The translations under genes and the position numbers were made by a program. A stretch of 61,504 bases of DNA, taken from Chloroflexota bacterium (lineage in GTDB: Bacteria; Chloroflexota; UBA6077; CF-72). The stretch covers positions 1 through 61,504 of the forward strand of contig JAFAOS010000126.1 of NCBI GenBank assembly GCA_019247515.1, written 5' to 3'. Below are positions 51,876-60,665 of the stretch, piece by piece (positions within the stretch are counted from its first letter, which is position 1; each line of letters starts with the position of its first letter). The notes beneath the pieces were generated by a model that worked only from the letters and a program-made list of their open reading frames with translations, was not told the origin of the DNA and did no database searches.

Positions 51876-52202
51876 ATGAACCCCCTGGTTCTCGAATTTG
51901 GCATGGGCGTCGACGTTCACGGCCAGGACTGCACCAAAGCCGCGCGGCGGGCAGTCTCCGACGCGATCCGGCACTCCAGCCTGCCGCTGTTGGGTCAGAT
52001 CCGCGAGCGTAATGGCACGCTGCTGGTGCACGTGACGGTGGCCGTGCCCGAGCCCGATTCCGTCGACCTCGACGCGGTCAAGGCCGAACTCCCGCACGGC
52101 GAAGTCACCGCCGAAGCGGTCCGCGGCGGACTACGCGTACCCAACAGCGACGCCCTGATCGCCTGCGCCTCGATCCACGTCTCCGCCCAGTACTCGGAAT
52201 GA
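51876..52202 (+). CDS. Lin0512-family protein
   Basis: The 108-residue protein has the family signature LEFGMGVDVHGQDCTKAARR near the start, followed by AIRHSSLP and regular beta strands (LLVHVTVAVPEPDSVDLDAV). The Lin0512 family is conserved but of unknown function. The gene is 15 bases upstream of the first UGSC selenoprotein gene on the same strand, so it probably belongs to that transcript. No clear RBS was seen. Confidence 0.8.
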   Translation: MNPLVLEFGMGVDVHGQDCTKAARRAVSDAIRHSSLPLLGQIRERNGTLLVHVTVAVPEPDSVDLDAVKAELPHGEVTAEAVRGGLRVPNSDALIACASIHVSAQYSE

Positions 52203-52217
52203 TACGATGAACTGTTG

Positions 52218-52760
52218 ATGACACTCAGGGTTCGTAGTCCGCTTGCGGAGATCAACACGCCGCCGGAGGGCAAGCGGATCCGGCGGCTCGAAACGGTCAC
52301 GGGCACGCGCGTTGGATTGCTGTGGAGTCAGCACGCCTCATCCGAGAAGTTCTGGCCGGTGTTCGAACGCGTGGTCGAAGCGACCTTGCACCCCTCTGAG
52401 GTCCACCGCCTGTACAAAGACAGCACGTGGAATGTGGCCACGCCCGATCAGGTGGGCGAGCTGGCGCGCCAGGTGGATTTCGTCTTTGTCGGCGTTGGTG
52501 GTTGAGGGTCCTGCACGACCGCGACCGTGCGTGACACGGTCAACATGCTGCGCGAGGGCGTGCCGGCGGTGGCACTGGTCCACGAGCCATTCCGTCGCCT
52601 GGCGCGCATGGCCGCCGGGCAGGTGGGCATGCCCGATGCGCCACTGCTGATCTACCCTCGCGACCTGGTCGCCGAGGAGTCGCCGCAGGACCTCGAGGCC
52701 AAAGCCTGCGAGGTCGCCGCCGCCGGAGCCAGGATCGTCCTGGACGTGGGCAAAGGGTGA
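52218..52760 (+). CDS. UGSC-family selenoprotein 1 (in-frame TGA at 52503-52505 read as selenocysteine)
   Basis: Read through the TGA, the frame gives 180 residues from ATG 52218 (a TTG lies at 52215). The TGA is residue 96, in the motif GVGG-Sec-GSCTTATVRDTV, which is the hallmark of the UGSC protein family named for this Sec-Gly-Ser-Cys motif. The N-terminal half (TGTRVGLLWSQHASSEKFW, then VDFVFVGVGG) and the C-terminal half (MLREGVPAVALVHEPFRRLA) only make a complete alpha/beta domain together. A gene caller will split it at 52505. The selenium and thiol two residues apart suggest redox chemistry. The stop overlaps the partner start (GTGA). Confidence 0.85.
52523..52541 (+). promoter_or_regulatory. 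Candidate bacterial SECIS hairpin after the TGA codon
   Basis: GACCGTG and CACGGTC pair perfectly (7 bp) around the loop CGTGA. The stem starts 17 bases after the TGA, so the loop lies ~25-29 bases from its first base, within the range of bacterial SECIS elements bound by SelB. The codons inside it are part of the coding sequence. Confidence 0.5.
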
Positions 52761-53839
52761 CCGAGCTCCTGCGCCTGACGTCGAAGGTCCACGAGGTGGA
52801 GGACCTCAACGCCTTTATCGAGATGGCCTACGAGCAGGGCTGGACGGACGGCTTGCCGGTGTATCCACCGACCGACGACCGCGTGGAGGCCATGCTCGAC
52901 TACATACGGCGCGATCCCCAGGAAGTCATCGGCGTCATGCCGCCCGGCGAAGGCATCGCGACCATCGAGAAGATCGCCATCAACGCCGTCATGGCCGGTT
53001 GCAAGCCCGAATATATGCCGATCGTCGTCACTGCCGTCGAGGCGCTCCTCGATCCGCGCTTCGAGCTGTTGCGCGTCCAGGCCACGACCGCTGGTCCGGC
53101 GCCACTGACGATTATCAGCGGACCGGTGGTCAAGCAGCTCAATTTCAACTACGGCGCGGGGACGTTTACGGGCACCGGCCACCGGGCGAATGCCACGATC
53201 GGCCGCGCCATCCGCTTGATTCTGTGGAACATCGGGTACGGCCGGCCGGGCCAGATGTCGCAAGCGACGATGGGCCACCCGGGCCGCTACGCGTACCTCG
53301 TTGCCGAGCGACCGCCCGACGACGCCAACCCGTGGGAGCCGTTTCACGTCACCAACGGCCTCCGTGCTGAGGACAACGCGGTGTCGGTGTTTCCGTCGGT
53401 GACGCATTACCAGATCACGCCCGCCATCGGGACGCAGACCTTCGAAAACAGCGTTTTCGTCATCCTCGACTCGATCCTCCACCTGGGCAACTTCCGCGCC
53501 GCGACGCAAAAGATGCTGGTGCTCAATCCGCAAGCGGTCCAGATCCTGCACGAAGCCGGCTGGAGCAAGTCGCGGTTCAGGGATTATCTCCTGGAGCGCG
53601 CCTATCGCCCGGTGCGCGACATCAAACGCACCGGCGGCCTGTCGGTGACGTACAAACACCACTGGACGAAGGTGGCGGACCCGACCGACGACGACGCGAT
53701 GGTCCCGTCCATGATGGCGCCAGAGGGTCTGCAGATCCTGGTGAGCGGCGGCTGGGGCTCGGCGTCGAGTCAATCCGTCTGGATCGATAGCGTCCACGGT
53801 GAGCTCGTCACCCGAAAAATCGCCTGGACCTGGGACTGA
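52757..53839 (+). CDS. UGSC-partner protein 1 (conserved, function unknown)
   Basis: The 360-residue protein starts at GTG 52757, overlapping the selenoprotein stop. It is clearly homologous to 59592-60665. Shared blocks are YEQGWTDGLPV at residues ~28-38, AINAVMAGC ending at Cys82, LNFNYGAGTFTGTGHRANAT, and an aromatic/basic WSKSRFRDYL region. No signal peptide or membrane span is visible. The conserved Cys could work with the selenocysteine of its neighbour. The family has sometimes been called thioredoxin- or thiol-isomerase-like, but I see no CxxC motif here, so I give no function. Confidence 0.75.
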   Translation: MTELLRLTSKVHEVEDLNAFIEMAYEQGWTDGLPVYPPTDDRVEAMLDYIRRDPQEVIGVMPPGEGIATIEKIAINAVMAGCKPEYMPIVVTAVEALLDPRFELLRVQATTAGPAPLTIISGPVVKQLNFNYGAGTFTGTGHRANATIGRAIRLILWNIGYGRPGQMSQATMGHPGRYAYLVAERPPDDANPWEPFHVTNGLRAEDNAVSVFPSVTHYQITPAIGTQTFENSVFVILDSILHLGNFRAATQKMLVLNPQAVQILHEAGWSKSRFRDYLLERAYRPVRDIKRTGGLSVTYKHHWTKVADPTDDDAMVPSMMAPEGLQILVSGGWGSASSQSVWIDSVHGELVTRKIAWTWD

Positions 53840-53854
53840 GTTCTTTTCCTGGAC

Positions 53855-53878
53855 GGAGCCCGCTCATGAGCGGGCTCC
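53855..53878. terminator. Bidirectional terminator-like palindrome
   Basis: GGAGCCCGCTCA is followed directly by its complement TGAGCGGGCTCC, a perfect 24-base palindrome between two convergent genes (stops at 53839 and 53898). No long T-run follows. The stem shares GAGCCCGCT with the hairpin at 59566. Confidence 0.6.
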
Positions 53879-53897
53879 TCACACGGGCGAGGGGCGG

Positions 53898-54911
53898 TCA
53901 GAGGATAAATACACCCTTTCCCGTATTTTGCGCTTCGACACGTTCATAGGCCTCTGACGCTTGCCCCAGGTTAAAGGTGTTGGTGAACACGCGGCCGAGC
54001 TCCACTTTGCGCTCTACGGCGAAGCGCGCGCACTCGGCCATGAGCTGGCGATTGAAGGTCCAGCAGCCCAGGATGGTGAGCTGACGGTGGATGACGTCGG
54101 GAGTCATCTCGAAGGTCGCGGTGCCGTGCGCGCCGACGTAGCACGCTTTGCCCCATGGCCGCGTGGCGCGGGCGCACTGCACGCGCGCTTCCGAATTGCC
54201 CGAACAGTCCAGGCTCATGTCGGCGCCCTCGCCGTGGGTCAGCTCCCAGACGGTGGCCACCGGATCGACGTCCGTGGGGTCGAGCACCACGTCGGCGCCC
54301 ATCTGCGACGACATCGCGCGGCGTTCAACCGACGGGTCGACGGCGATTACGCGGGCCGCCATCGCCTTCGCCAGCTGCGTGGCCGATAGCCCGACCGGCC
54401 CCTGCCCGAAGATCACCAGCGTGTCGCGGCCCAGCACATCCAGGCGTTTCAAAGCGGCGTAGGCCGTGCCGGTGCCGCACGCGATGGCGGCGCCCTCGGC
54501 CCACGACAGCTCCGGTGGCAGCTCGACCAGCGTCGACGCCTGCACCGCGATTAAGGGCGCGTGGCCGCCGTTGATGTCAGTGCCCATCACCTCCGCCTCG
54601 CGACACATCTGCGTGTACCCCATACCACACAGCCAGCAGCGGCCACATCCGCGGTAGTGGTGGATCATCACCCGCTGACCGGTCGGCGCGTCGCGTTCCG
54701 AGACTCCGGCGCCGCGCGCGACGACCTCCCCACACGGCTCGTGACCGCACACCACGCGGCGGTCGAACGCGGCGCGGCGATACAGATTCAGATCGCTGCC
54801 GCAGATCCCGGAGGCGCGCATCGCCACCACGACCTCACCCGGCCCTGGCGCGGGGTCCGGAAACTCTTCAAGGGCGATCGTCCGATTACCTTTGAATACC
54901 AGACCCCGCAT
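53898..54911 (-). CDS. Zinc-dependent medium-chain alcohol dehydrogenase
   Basis: The protein has 337 residues from ATG 54911. The catalytic zinc site is visible (SGICGSDLNLY and VCGHEPCGEVV), as is the structural zinc Cys cluster (GCGRCWLCGMGYTQMC). The nucleotide fold is LVIFGQGPVGLSATQLAKAM, followed by an acidic residue (VIAVDPSVERR) that favours NAD. It oxidises a secondary alcohol or polyol; the substrate is unknown. It precedes no overlap but starts 12 bases after the MetE-like paralog 2 stop on the same strand. Confidence 0.9.
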   Translation of the reverse strand: MRGLVFKGNRTIALEEFPDPAPGPGEVVVAMRASGICGSDLNLYRRAAFDRRVVCGHEPCGEVVARGAGVSERDAPTGQRVMIHHYRGCGRCWLCGMGYTQMCREAEVMGTDINGGHAPLIAVQASTLVELPPELSWAEGAAIACGTGTAYAALKRLDVLGRDTLVIFGQGPVGLSATQLAKAMAARVIAVDPSVERRAMSSQMGADVVLDPTDVDPVATVWELTHGEGADMSLDCSGNSEARVQCARATRPWGKACYVGAHGTATFEMTPDVIHRQLTILGCWTFNRQLMAECARFAVERKVELGRVFTNTFNLGQASEAYERVEAQNTGKGVFIL

Positions 54912-54922
54912 CGAAGCTCGGC

Positions 54923-56140
54923 TCAGTGGCCCCAGAGCTCGGCGGACGCGCGCCTGGCGCCCTCCGACATGGTCGCCAGCTTGGCCCACACGATCTCTTC
55001 GTGGCCAACCCGTGAGCCGATGCCGCAGTCGGTGCCGGTGGCGACGTTTTCCTTACCGACCACGCTCGCGTAATTGACGAGCCGGTCCTTGACGACATCC
55101 GGATGCTCCACCAGGTCCGTCGCGTGGCTGATGACGCCGGGCATCAGGATCTTGCCGTCCGGCAGTTTGACGTCCTTCCACACGCGCCACTCGTGCTCGT
55201 GGCGCACGTTGGCCGCCTCGACGTTGTAGCACTGCGCGTTGATGCGGAGAATCAGGTCCGCGAAGTCTTTGAGCTCGATGTCCGTGACGTGCGGTCGGTG
55301 GCCGCTGCCCCAGCACGTGTGGAAGCGGACCAGGTCCTGGGGCAGACCACGGAGCGCATGATTGATGATGTCACCGGCGTTGGTGAGGTACTTGCGCAGA
55401 TCCTCGACGGTCCAGTCGGGATAGAAGGACCACGTGGTGCAGAACTCCGGTTCGTCGACCTGAACGATGAGCCCCGCGTCGGTGATCGCTTTGTATTCCT
55501 CGCGACAGGCGTCCGCCACCGCCTGCATGTACTCTTCTTCGCTGGCGTAGTGCTGGTTGTTGACCCCCGCTCCGAGGCTGAGCGGACCCAGCGCGGCGAC
55601 GTAGCCTTCCACGTCCCCGCTTTTGCCTGCCAGCGCGGCCTTCAAGTTCTTGACGTCTTCGGCCACCGCGGCCTGGCCCGTGTACTTGACCGGACCCGTG
55701 CACGCGCGCGTCTCGCGCAGATTCGTGTTGCGCACTTCGCCCGGAGTTGCGAAACCGGGTCGCACCGGACCGCCCGATCCGGAATACCACAGGCCCGATG
55801 CGTAGAAACCGGGAAACAGACGGCGATCGCGCTCGGCCGTCCCCGCCCGCTTCGGCTTACGATTGGGATCCGCCGGCACGTTCGAGAAGCCGCTGACGCG
55901 CTCCTGCATGTACCCACCGTAACTGCCCGCCTTGGCATACTCGCCGTCGTTGACGACGTCGACGCCCAGCTCGATCTGCTTGTCGACAATTTCCTGAACC
56001 GCCTTTGGCAGCCGCTTGTGGTATTCGCCAGTGTGCGAGCCGTCGCGGTTCTTGCCACCCTCGATCAATTCGTCGAGGTAGCGCGGGCGCGGCAGGTTAC
56101 CGGCGTGTGACACGCGAATGCGGTCAGTGCTGTGCTTCAT
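54923..56140 (-). CDS. MetE-like zinc-dependent alkyltransferase (paralog 2)
   Basis: The protein has 405 residues from ATG 56140. Same domain as paralog 1, with VSHAGNLPRPRYLDELI at the start. Zinc ligands are present in VRFHTCWGSGHRPHV, YNVEAANVRHEHEW and ATGTDCGIGSRVG, and the Asp in LIVQVDEPEFCTTW. An insertion (~90-140) not in paralog 1 contains Gly/Pro-rich sequence. The gene follows the fused CoA-transferase by about 35 bases and precedes the dehydrogenase, so the three probably form one leftward operon. Confidence 0.85.
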   Translation of the reverse strand: MKHSTDRIRVSHAGNLPRPRYLDELIEGGKNRDGSHTGEYHKRLPKAVQEIVDKQIELGVDVVNDGEYAKAGSYGGYMQERVSGFSNVPADPNRKPKRAGTAERDRRLFPGFYASGLWYSGSGGPVRPGFATPGEVRNTNLRETRACTGPVKYTGQAAVAEDVKNLKAALAGKSGDVEGYVAALGPLSLGAGVNNQHYASEEEYMQAVADACREEYKAITDAGLIVQVDEPEFCTTWSFYPDWTVEDLRKYLTNAGDIINHALRGLPQDLVRFHTCWGSGHRPHVTDIELKDFADLILRINAQCYNVEAANVRHEHEWRVWKDVKLPDGKILMPGVISHATDLVEHPDVVKDRLVNYASVVGKENVATGTDCGIGSRVGHEEIVWAKLATMSEGARRASAELWGH

Positions 56141-56175
56141 TGGCGAAAGATCTCCTCGCGGGAAAACTGGGCCTG

Positions 56176-58455
56176 TTACCAGGCCGAAGGCAGATCGCTG
56201 ACCTGGAGGACCCAGGCTTTTTCGAGCTTTGGCAACTCCTCCTGGAGTCCAAGCTCCGTGAGGATGTTGGCAGCATCGGAGCCCGGCCGACCCGTGACGG
56301 CACCCAGACGCATCGGCGTGCGCGAGAGCTTCACGGGTAGTCCCGGCGCGGTGGTTTCGCCCACACCCTCGACTTGCTGGCTCACGCTCAGCCCGCGTCG
56401 GATGACGTACGGGTCCACCATTAATTCGTCCACCGGGACGCGCATCTGCGCCGGAATGCCGTGCTCCCGCAGGCGCCCGACCCAGATGCTGGCTGGCTCC
56501 TGTTTGAACTTCGTCTCGAGGTTGTCGGTAGTGAGCCCGTCCACCGAAGCGAGCTTGTTGGCGTCGGAGTCTGGCAGCGACAGGAAAAACCACTTGCCAT
56601 CGGCGCCCTGGTAGAAGCGATCGAGCGGCCCGTTGCCCAGCGCGGTGTAGCCGCGCGGCTCGTTGGGCGCCTTTCGGCCGGCGTACGAGAGCATGTACTG
56701 GGTCTGGTGGTACGTGGCCGTCTGGCACAACGAGCCCTGCACGTGTTGGCCGTGACCGGAGCGCAATCGGTGATACAAACCCAGCCCCGTGGCGAAGGTC
56801 GCCAGCACGCCCGTGCCGATGTCGATCAGGTTGTACGGACCGAGGATCGCCGGCGGGTCCTGACGCTCCATGATGCCCGCCACCGCCTGGCCCTGGCGCT
56901 CCCAGCCGCGACCGTTCTTCCACGGGCCGAACTGCCCGTAGCTGCTGACCGAGGCGTACACAATATCCGGGTTGCGCGCCTTGACCTCGCGGTAGCCGAT
57001 GCCGAGGCGATCGGCGGTGCCGGGCGAGAAGTTTTCGAGGACGACGTCGGCCTGCTCGGCAAGCCCCCAGAAGACTCGCTGGGCATCGAAGGACTCGACG
57101 TTGAGCAGCAACGACCGCTTGCCGCGGTTGAGGTAGCCGCCCACGCCCGACTTCGGCGCGTTGATTTTGACCACGTCGGCGCCGAATTCGTAAAGCAGAC
57201 GGCCGCAGGTGGGACCCGCCAGGGCGACGCACAGGTCGACGACCTTCATTCCCTGGAGCGGCGAGGTGATCTGGCTGTCGCCATCAGGCGTATTCGCGTT
57301 GGCCCGCGACGTGGCGCCCAACTCCGCCAGGATGTCCGCGCGATCGGCGTCGGGCAGGTGGCGAGGACCCTGAGGCTTGCCTGGAGTCGCCGTCAGGTGG
57401 ACCGGCAGACCGGCCATCCACGTCGGACCGAGCTCCGGGTCCTCGAGCTGCAGCACCGCGCCAATCTGCCGAGCGTGGTCGGTGGCGATCCACTCGTCGG
57501 TGGTGCGCGCCCAACCCATCGCCGCGCCAGCGCGGTTGCCGAGTTCCTCCCATTCGCCCGCCGTCCGCGTCAGGAACAGATCGCGGAGCCTGGCGTGCAA
57601 TTGCTGATTGACCTTTTCGTCGCGCAGCCGCACCACGTCCAGCAACTCGGGGCCCCAGTCGGTGATGCCCGCCTCCTGGGCAAACCAGACGAGGTGGCGC
57701 GCGCTGGAGGTGTCGAACTGGACGTACTTGCCGTCTTTACATTTGAAGGCGCCCGCGCCGCGACCGTGGATGCCCCGCGGCGCGTGCAGCCCACGCTGCG
57801 TGACGTAGGCGCCCGAGTGGCCGATGAGCGTGAACATCGCGTCGAACATTGGCACTTCCACGCGCTGGCCGAGACCCGTTCGCTCGCGAGCGATCAGGGC
57901 CATAACCACGCCCGTCGCGCCCAGGAAGGCGCCGAAGTTGGAAGCCAGCGGCACGGCCGAATAGAACGGCCGCGACCAGTCCCAGCCGGGCGTCTCCTCA
58001 CCCGCGCGCGGGATGCAGTTGTCGGTGGCGGCATCCAGGATGCCTTCCCAGGCTTGCATGCTGGCCCGCGGATCGTCCGGAGCGAAGCCAGGGATCGAGC
58101 AGTAGATCAGCCCGGGATTGCGCTGCGTCGCGGTGTCAGCGCCCAGCCCGAGGCGATCCATCACGCCGGGGCGGAAGTTCTCGACGACGACATCGGCGGA
58201 GTCGACGAGACGGCAGGCGGTGTCGCGGTCGCTGGCGTTCTTGAGGTCGAGCGAGATGCGGCGTTTGCCGCGTTGCAGGAAGGCGTCGGCCTCGGACTTC
58301 CACCTCGGCCCGCCGGGTGGATCGACATGGATCACATCGGCGCCCTGATCGGCCAGCATGACGGCCGCCAATGGCCCCGCGAGGTACTGGCCGAAGTCGA
58401 TAACACGGATTCCGTCTAGCACGCCCACGCGGGTAACGCTACCACGCGGGTACAT
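56176..58455 (-). CDS. Class III (CaiB/BaiF) CoA-transferase, two domains fused
   Basis: The protein has 759 residues from ATG 58455, with in-frame GTGs at 58428 and 58422 as alternatives. Domain 1 (~10-385) begins GVLDGIRVIDFGQYLAGPLA and has the nucleophilic Asp at about residue 205 (VEVPMFDAMFTLIG). Domain 2 (~400-750) begins GMKVVDLCVALAGPTCGRLL, but its matching site reads VQGSLCQTATYHQ with Gln near residue 578, so the Asp is lost. Normal enzymes are ~400-residue homodimers; here one active and one inactive half are joined. It moves CoA between carboxylic acids. The acid is unknown. Confidence 0.88.
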   Translation of the reverse strand: MYPRGSVTRVGVLDGIRVIDFGQYLAGPLAAVMLADQGADVIHVDPPGGPRWKSEADAFLQRGKRRISLDLKNASDRDTACRLVDSADVVVENFRPGVMDRLGLGADTATQRNPGLIYCSIPGFAPDDPRASMQAWEGILDAATDNCIPRAGEETPGWDWSRPFYSAVPLASNFGAFLGATGVVMALIARERTGLGQRVEVPMFDAMFTLIGHSGAYVTQRGLHAPRGIHGRGAGAFKCKDGKYVQFDTSSARHLVWFAQEAGITDWGPELLDVVRLRDEKVNQQLHARLRDLFLTRTAGEWEELGNRAGAAMGWARTTDEWIATDHARQIGAVLQLEDPELGPTWMAGLPVHLTATPGKPQGPRHLPDADRADILAELGATSRANANTPDGDSQITSPLQGMKVVDLCVALAGPTCGRLLYEFGADVVKINAPKSGVGGYLNRGKRSLLLNVESFDAQRVFWGLAEQADVVLENFSPGTADRLGIGYREVKARNPDIVYASVSSYGQFGPWKNGRGWERQGQAVAGIMERQDPPAILGPYNLIDIGTGVLATFATGLGLYHRLRSGHGQHVQGSLCQTATYHQTQYMLSYAGRKAPNEPRGYTALGNGPLDRFYQGADGKWFFLSLPDSDANKLASVDGLTTDNLETKFKQEPASIWVGRLREHGIPAQMRVPVDELMVDPYVIRRGLSVSQQVEGVGETTAPGLPVKLSRTPMRLGAVTGRPGSDAANILTELGLQEELPKLEKAWVLQVSDLPSAW

Positions 58456-58463
58456 TTGTTGGG

Positions 58464-59564
58464 ATGAAGATCACGGACCTGTCTATCACGCTGCACCGTT
58501 GGGAGGTGCCGCCGACCACGTACCGCGACTCGTTTGGGGGTGGATCGACTGACGTCGGGGTGGTCACTATCCAGACCAACGAGGACGTCCGCGGCCACGC
58601 CTTCCTTGGCTCGGCCAGCGCCGGCGCGGAGCAGTTCGCGGCCCAGGTCCTCAGGCGTCTCAAGCCGCTGGTCGTCGGCCGCAACCCGCTCGACATCGGC
58701 GCCATCTGGCTGGACCTGTGGCGCACCAATCGCAACGTCGATACGCGCTCGATCTGCGCGGTGGACGTCGCACTGTGGGACATCGCCGGCAAGGTCGCAA
58801 ATTTGCCCATTCATCGGCTGCTGGGCACCTATCGCGAGAGCGCCCCCGCGTACGCCTCGTCGGCGGTGATGTCCAGGCTTCAGGACTACGTCGACGAGGC
58901 GCTGCGCTTTCGCGAGGCCGGCTGGAAGGCCTACAAAATCCACCCTCCGTGTAACCCCCAAAAGGACGTTGAGGTGTGTAAAGCTGTCAGGGAAGCGGTC
59001 GGCGACAGCATGGCGCTGATGCTCGACTCGATGTGGTCCTACGGCTACGAGGATGCCGTGCGCGTTGGCCGTGCGATCCAGGACCTGGGCTACTACTGGT
59101 ACGAAGACCCGCTCGAAGAAGACGACCTGTATGGCTACACCAAGCTGAGGCCGCAACTGCATATTCCGATCCTGGCCACGGAGCACCTGCCGGGCGGTCT
59201 GTATGCCTATACCGAATGGATTCGCCAGCAAGCCACGGACATGCTGCGCGGCGACGTGGCGCTCAAGGGCGGCATCACGCCGATGATCAAGATCGCCCAC
59301 CTGGCCGAGGCGTTCCGCATGAAGTGCGAGATCCACCACGGCGGGAACTCACTCAACAACGTGGCCAACCTGCACCTGACCATGGCGATGCCCAACTGCG
59401 AGTACTTCGAAGTGCTGCAGCCCGACGCGGCGCAGAAACACGGGCTGGTCTCAGATATTTCGGTAGATAGTGAGGGCCTGGTCCACGCCCCGACCGCGCC
59501 CGGTCTCGGCTACGAGATTGACTGGGACCTCATCGAGAGAAACAAAGTCGCCGAGTTGAGGTGA
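58464..59564 (+). CDS. Mandelate racemase/muconate-lactonizing enzyme family (enolase superfamily)
   Basis: The 366-residue protein has the enolase-superfamily two-domain form. Catalytic Lys is in WKAYKIHPPCN near residue 158. Metal ligands are Asp in MALMLDSMWSYG, Glu in YYWYEDPLEEDD and Glu in ILATEHLPGG, and a late His in CEIHHGGNSLNN. It abstracts a proton next to a carboxylate; acid-sugar dehydration and racemisation are common. Its start is eight bases from the CoA-transferase start on the other strand, so one start may be further in. Confidence 0.9.
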   Translation: MKITDLSITLHRWEVPPTTYRDSFGGGSTDVGVVTIQTNEDVRGHAFLGSASAGAEQFAAQVLRRLKPLVVGRNPLDIGAIWLDLWRTNRNVDTRSICAVDVALWDIAGKVANLPIHRLLGTYRESAPAYASSAVMSRLQDYVDEALRFREAGWKAYKIHPPCNPQKDVEVCKAVREAVGDSMALMLDSMWSYGYEDAVRVGRAIQDLGYYWYEDPLEEDDLYGYTKLRPQLHIPILATEHLPGGLYAYTEWIRQQATDMLRGDVALKGGITPMIKIAHLAEAFRMKCEIHHGGNSLNNVANLHLTMAMPNCEYFEVLQPDAAQKHGLVSDISVDSEGLVHAPTAPGLGYEIDWDLIERNKVAELR

Positions 59565-59565
59565 A

Positions 59566-59588
59566 GAGCCCGCTCACGAAGCGGGCTC
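59566..59588. terminator. Bidirectional terminator-like hairpin
   Basis: GAGCCCGCT pairs with AGCGGGCTC (9 bp) around the loop CACGA, between convergent genes whose stops are at 59564 and 59592. Its stem repeats that of the palindrome at 53855. Confidence 0.6.
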
Positions 59589-59591
59589 CCT

Positions 59592-60665
59592 TCAATAATC
59601 AGGCTCCACGATCAGCTCGGTATTGTGATTGGGCGAGAAATGGGTGATCACTGCCGAGACTCCAGCGCTCGGCGCCCCTGCGACGACCACCGTCAGCGAA
59701 TCAGGCGACTCGCCGAACCGGAGGAACTCGTCGTCGGGGCCATCCGAATACGCGCCGGAAAACGGCGCGTGGACGACCTCCTGGTCGTACTCGCCCCACG
59801 CGCGCAAATCGCCTTTGCGCCGGCCCCAGTGCTCCCAGAGAAACTGCTTCACGTCGGCTTTCGACCAGCCGTGACGATCCAGCAGCTGCGCGTGGGTTGG
59901 ACCGATGACGACGGTGCTGCCGCGGCACCAGCCGGTGAACCACACGCCGCCGTAGGACAGCGAATCGGCGATCGTCAGCAGCACCTCCTCGGGCCGGTTG
60001 CTGACGCGGTTCTCGACGTGCAGGCAGCTCCGCGCGAAGTGCCCCGTCACCGTGCTGGACTCTGGAGCAAAGCCGCGTTCAACGTGGAGCGGCTCCCACG
60101 GGCTCTCCTCTTCGTTCTCGGCAATGCAGAAGCCGTACCTGGCGGGCGTGCCCTGGGTGCCCTGGTCGAACTCGTGCGGTCGAACGCCGAGCGCGTTCAT
60201 GACGATCAGCCGAAACGCGCGACTGATCGTCGCGTTGGCGCGAAATCCCGGACCAAAGACGCCGGCTTTGCTGTTGAAGTTCAGTCGTTCGCGAATGGGG
60301 CCGTTGACGATGAGAAGTTGTGCCTGGCCGGTCGTACTCTGGACCAGCGCGAAACCGCGCTTGAAGCACGCCAGGCTGGCCAGCACCACCGGGAAGTATT
60401 CCTTGAGGCAACCGGCCATGACGGCATTGATCGCCGCGAGCTCGACCGTGCAGCGGCGATCCAGGTGGGCCATTTCGGCCACGACCTCGTGTGGGTCGCG
60501 TCCGACGTAGTCGACGAACTCCTGGACTCTTTCGGCGATCGGCGGCACCACCGGCAGCCCGTCAGTCCAGCCCTGCTCGTAGTAGTACTCGATTGCCCGA
60601 TAGGCGTCCTTGACGTTGTCGGTGGTGAGATCGTCGACGGACGCGGAGCTGGACGTCGAGGTCAC
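59592..60665 (-). CDS. UGSC-partner protein 2 (conserved, function unknown)
   Basis: The protein has 357 residues from GTG 60665, which overlaps the stop of the second UGSC gene (GTGA) and has GGAGG six bases upstream. It shares YYEQGWTDGLPVVPP, AAINAVMAGC (Cys near residue 86) and LNFNSKAGVFGPGFRANATI with partner 1. Its C-terminal third differs more, with RHGWSKADVKQFLWEHWGRR and a Pro/Ser-containing end. It has no membrane span or known catalytic motif. The repeated gene order shows that the two proteins work together. Confidence 0.75.
   Translation of the reverse strand: MTSTSSSASVDDLTTDNVKDAYRAIEYYYEQGWTDGLPVVPPIAERVQEFVDYVGRDPHEVVAEMAHLDRRCTVELAAINAVMAGCLKEYFPVVLASLACFKRGFALVQSTTGQAQLLIVNGPIRERLNFNSKAGVFGPGFRANATISRAFRLIVMNALGVRPHEFDQGTQGTPARYGFCIAENEEESPWEPLHVERGFAPESSTVTGHFARSCLHVENRVSNRPEEVLLTIADSLSYGGVWFTGWCRGSTVVIGPTHAQLLDRHGWSKADVKQFLWEHWGRRKGDLRAWGEYDQEVVHAPFSGAYSDGPDDEFLRFGESPDSLTVVVAGAPSAGVSAVITHFSPNHNTELIVEPDY

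Noticed and set aside
52527..52760. Separate small gene starting after the TGA
   Set aside because: There is no RBS and the sequence is the C-terminal half of the UGSC family; read-through as selenocysteine explains it better.
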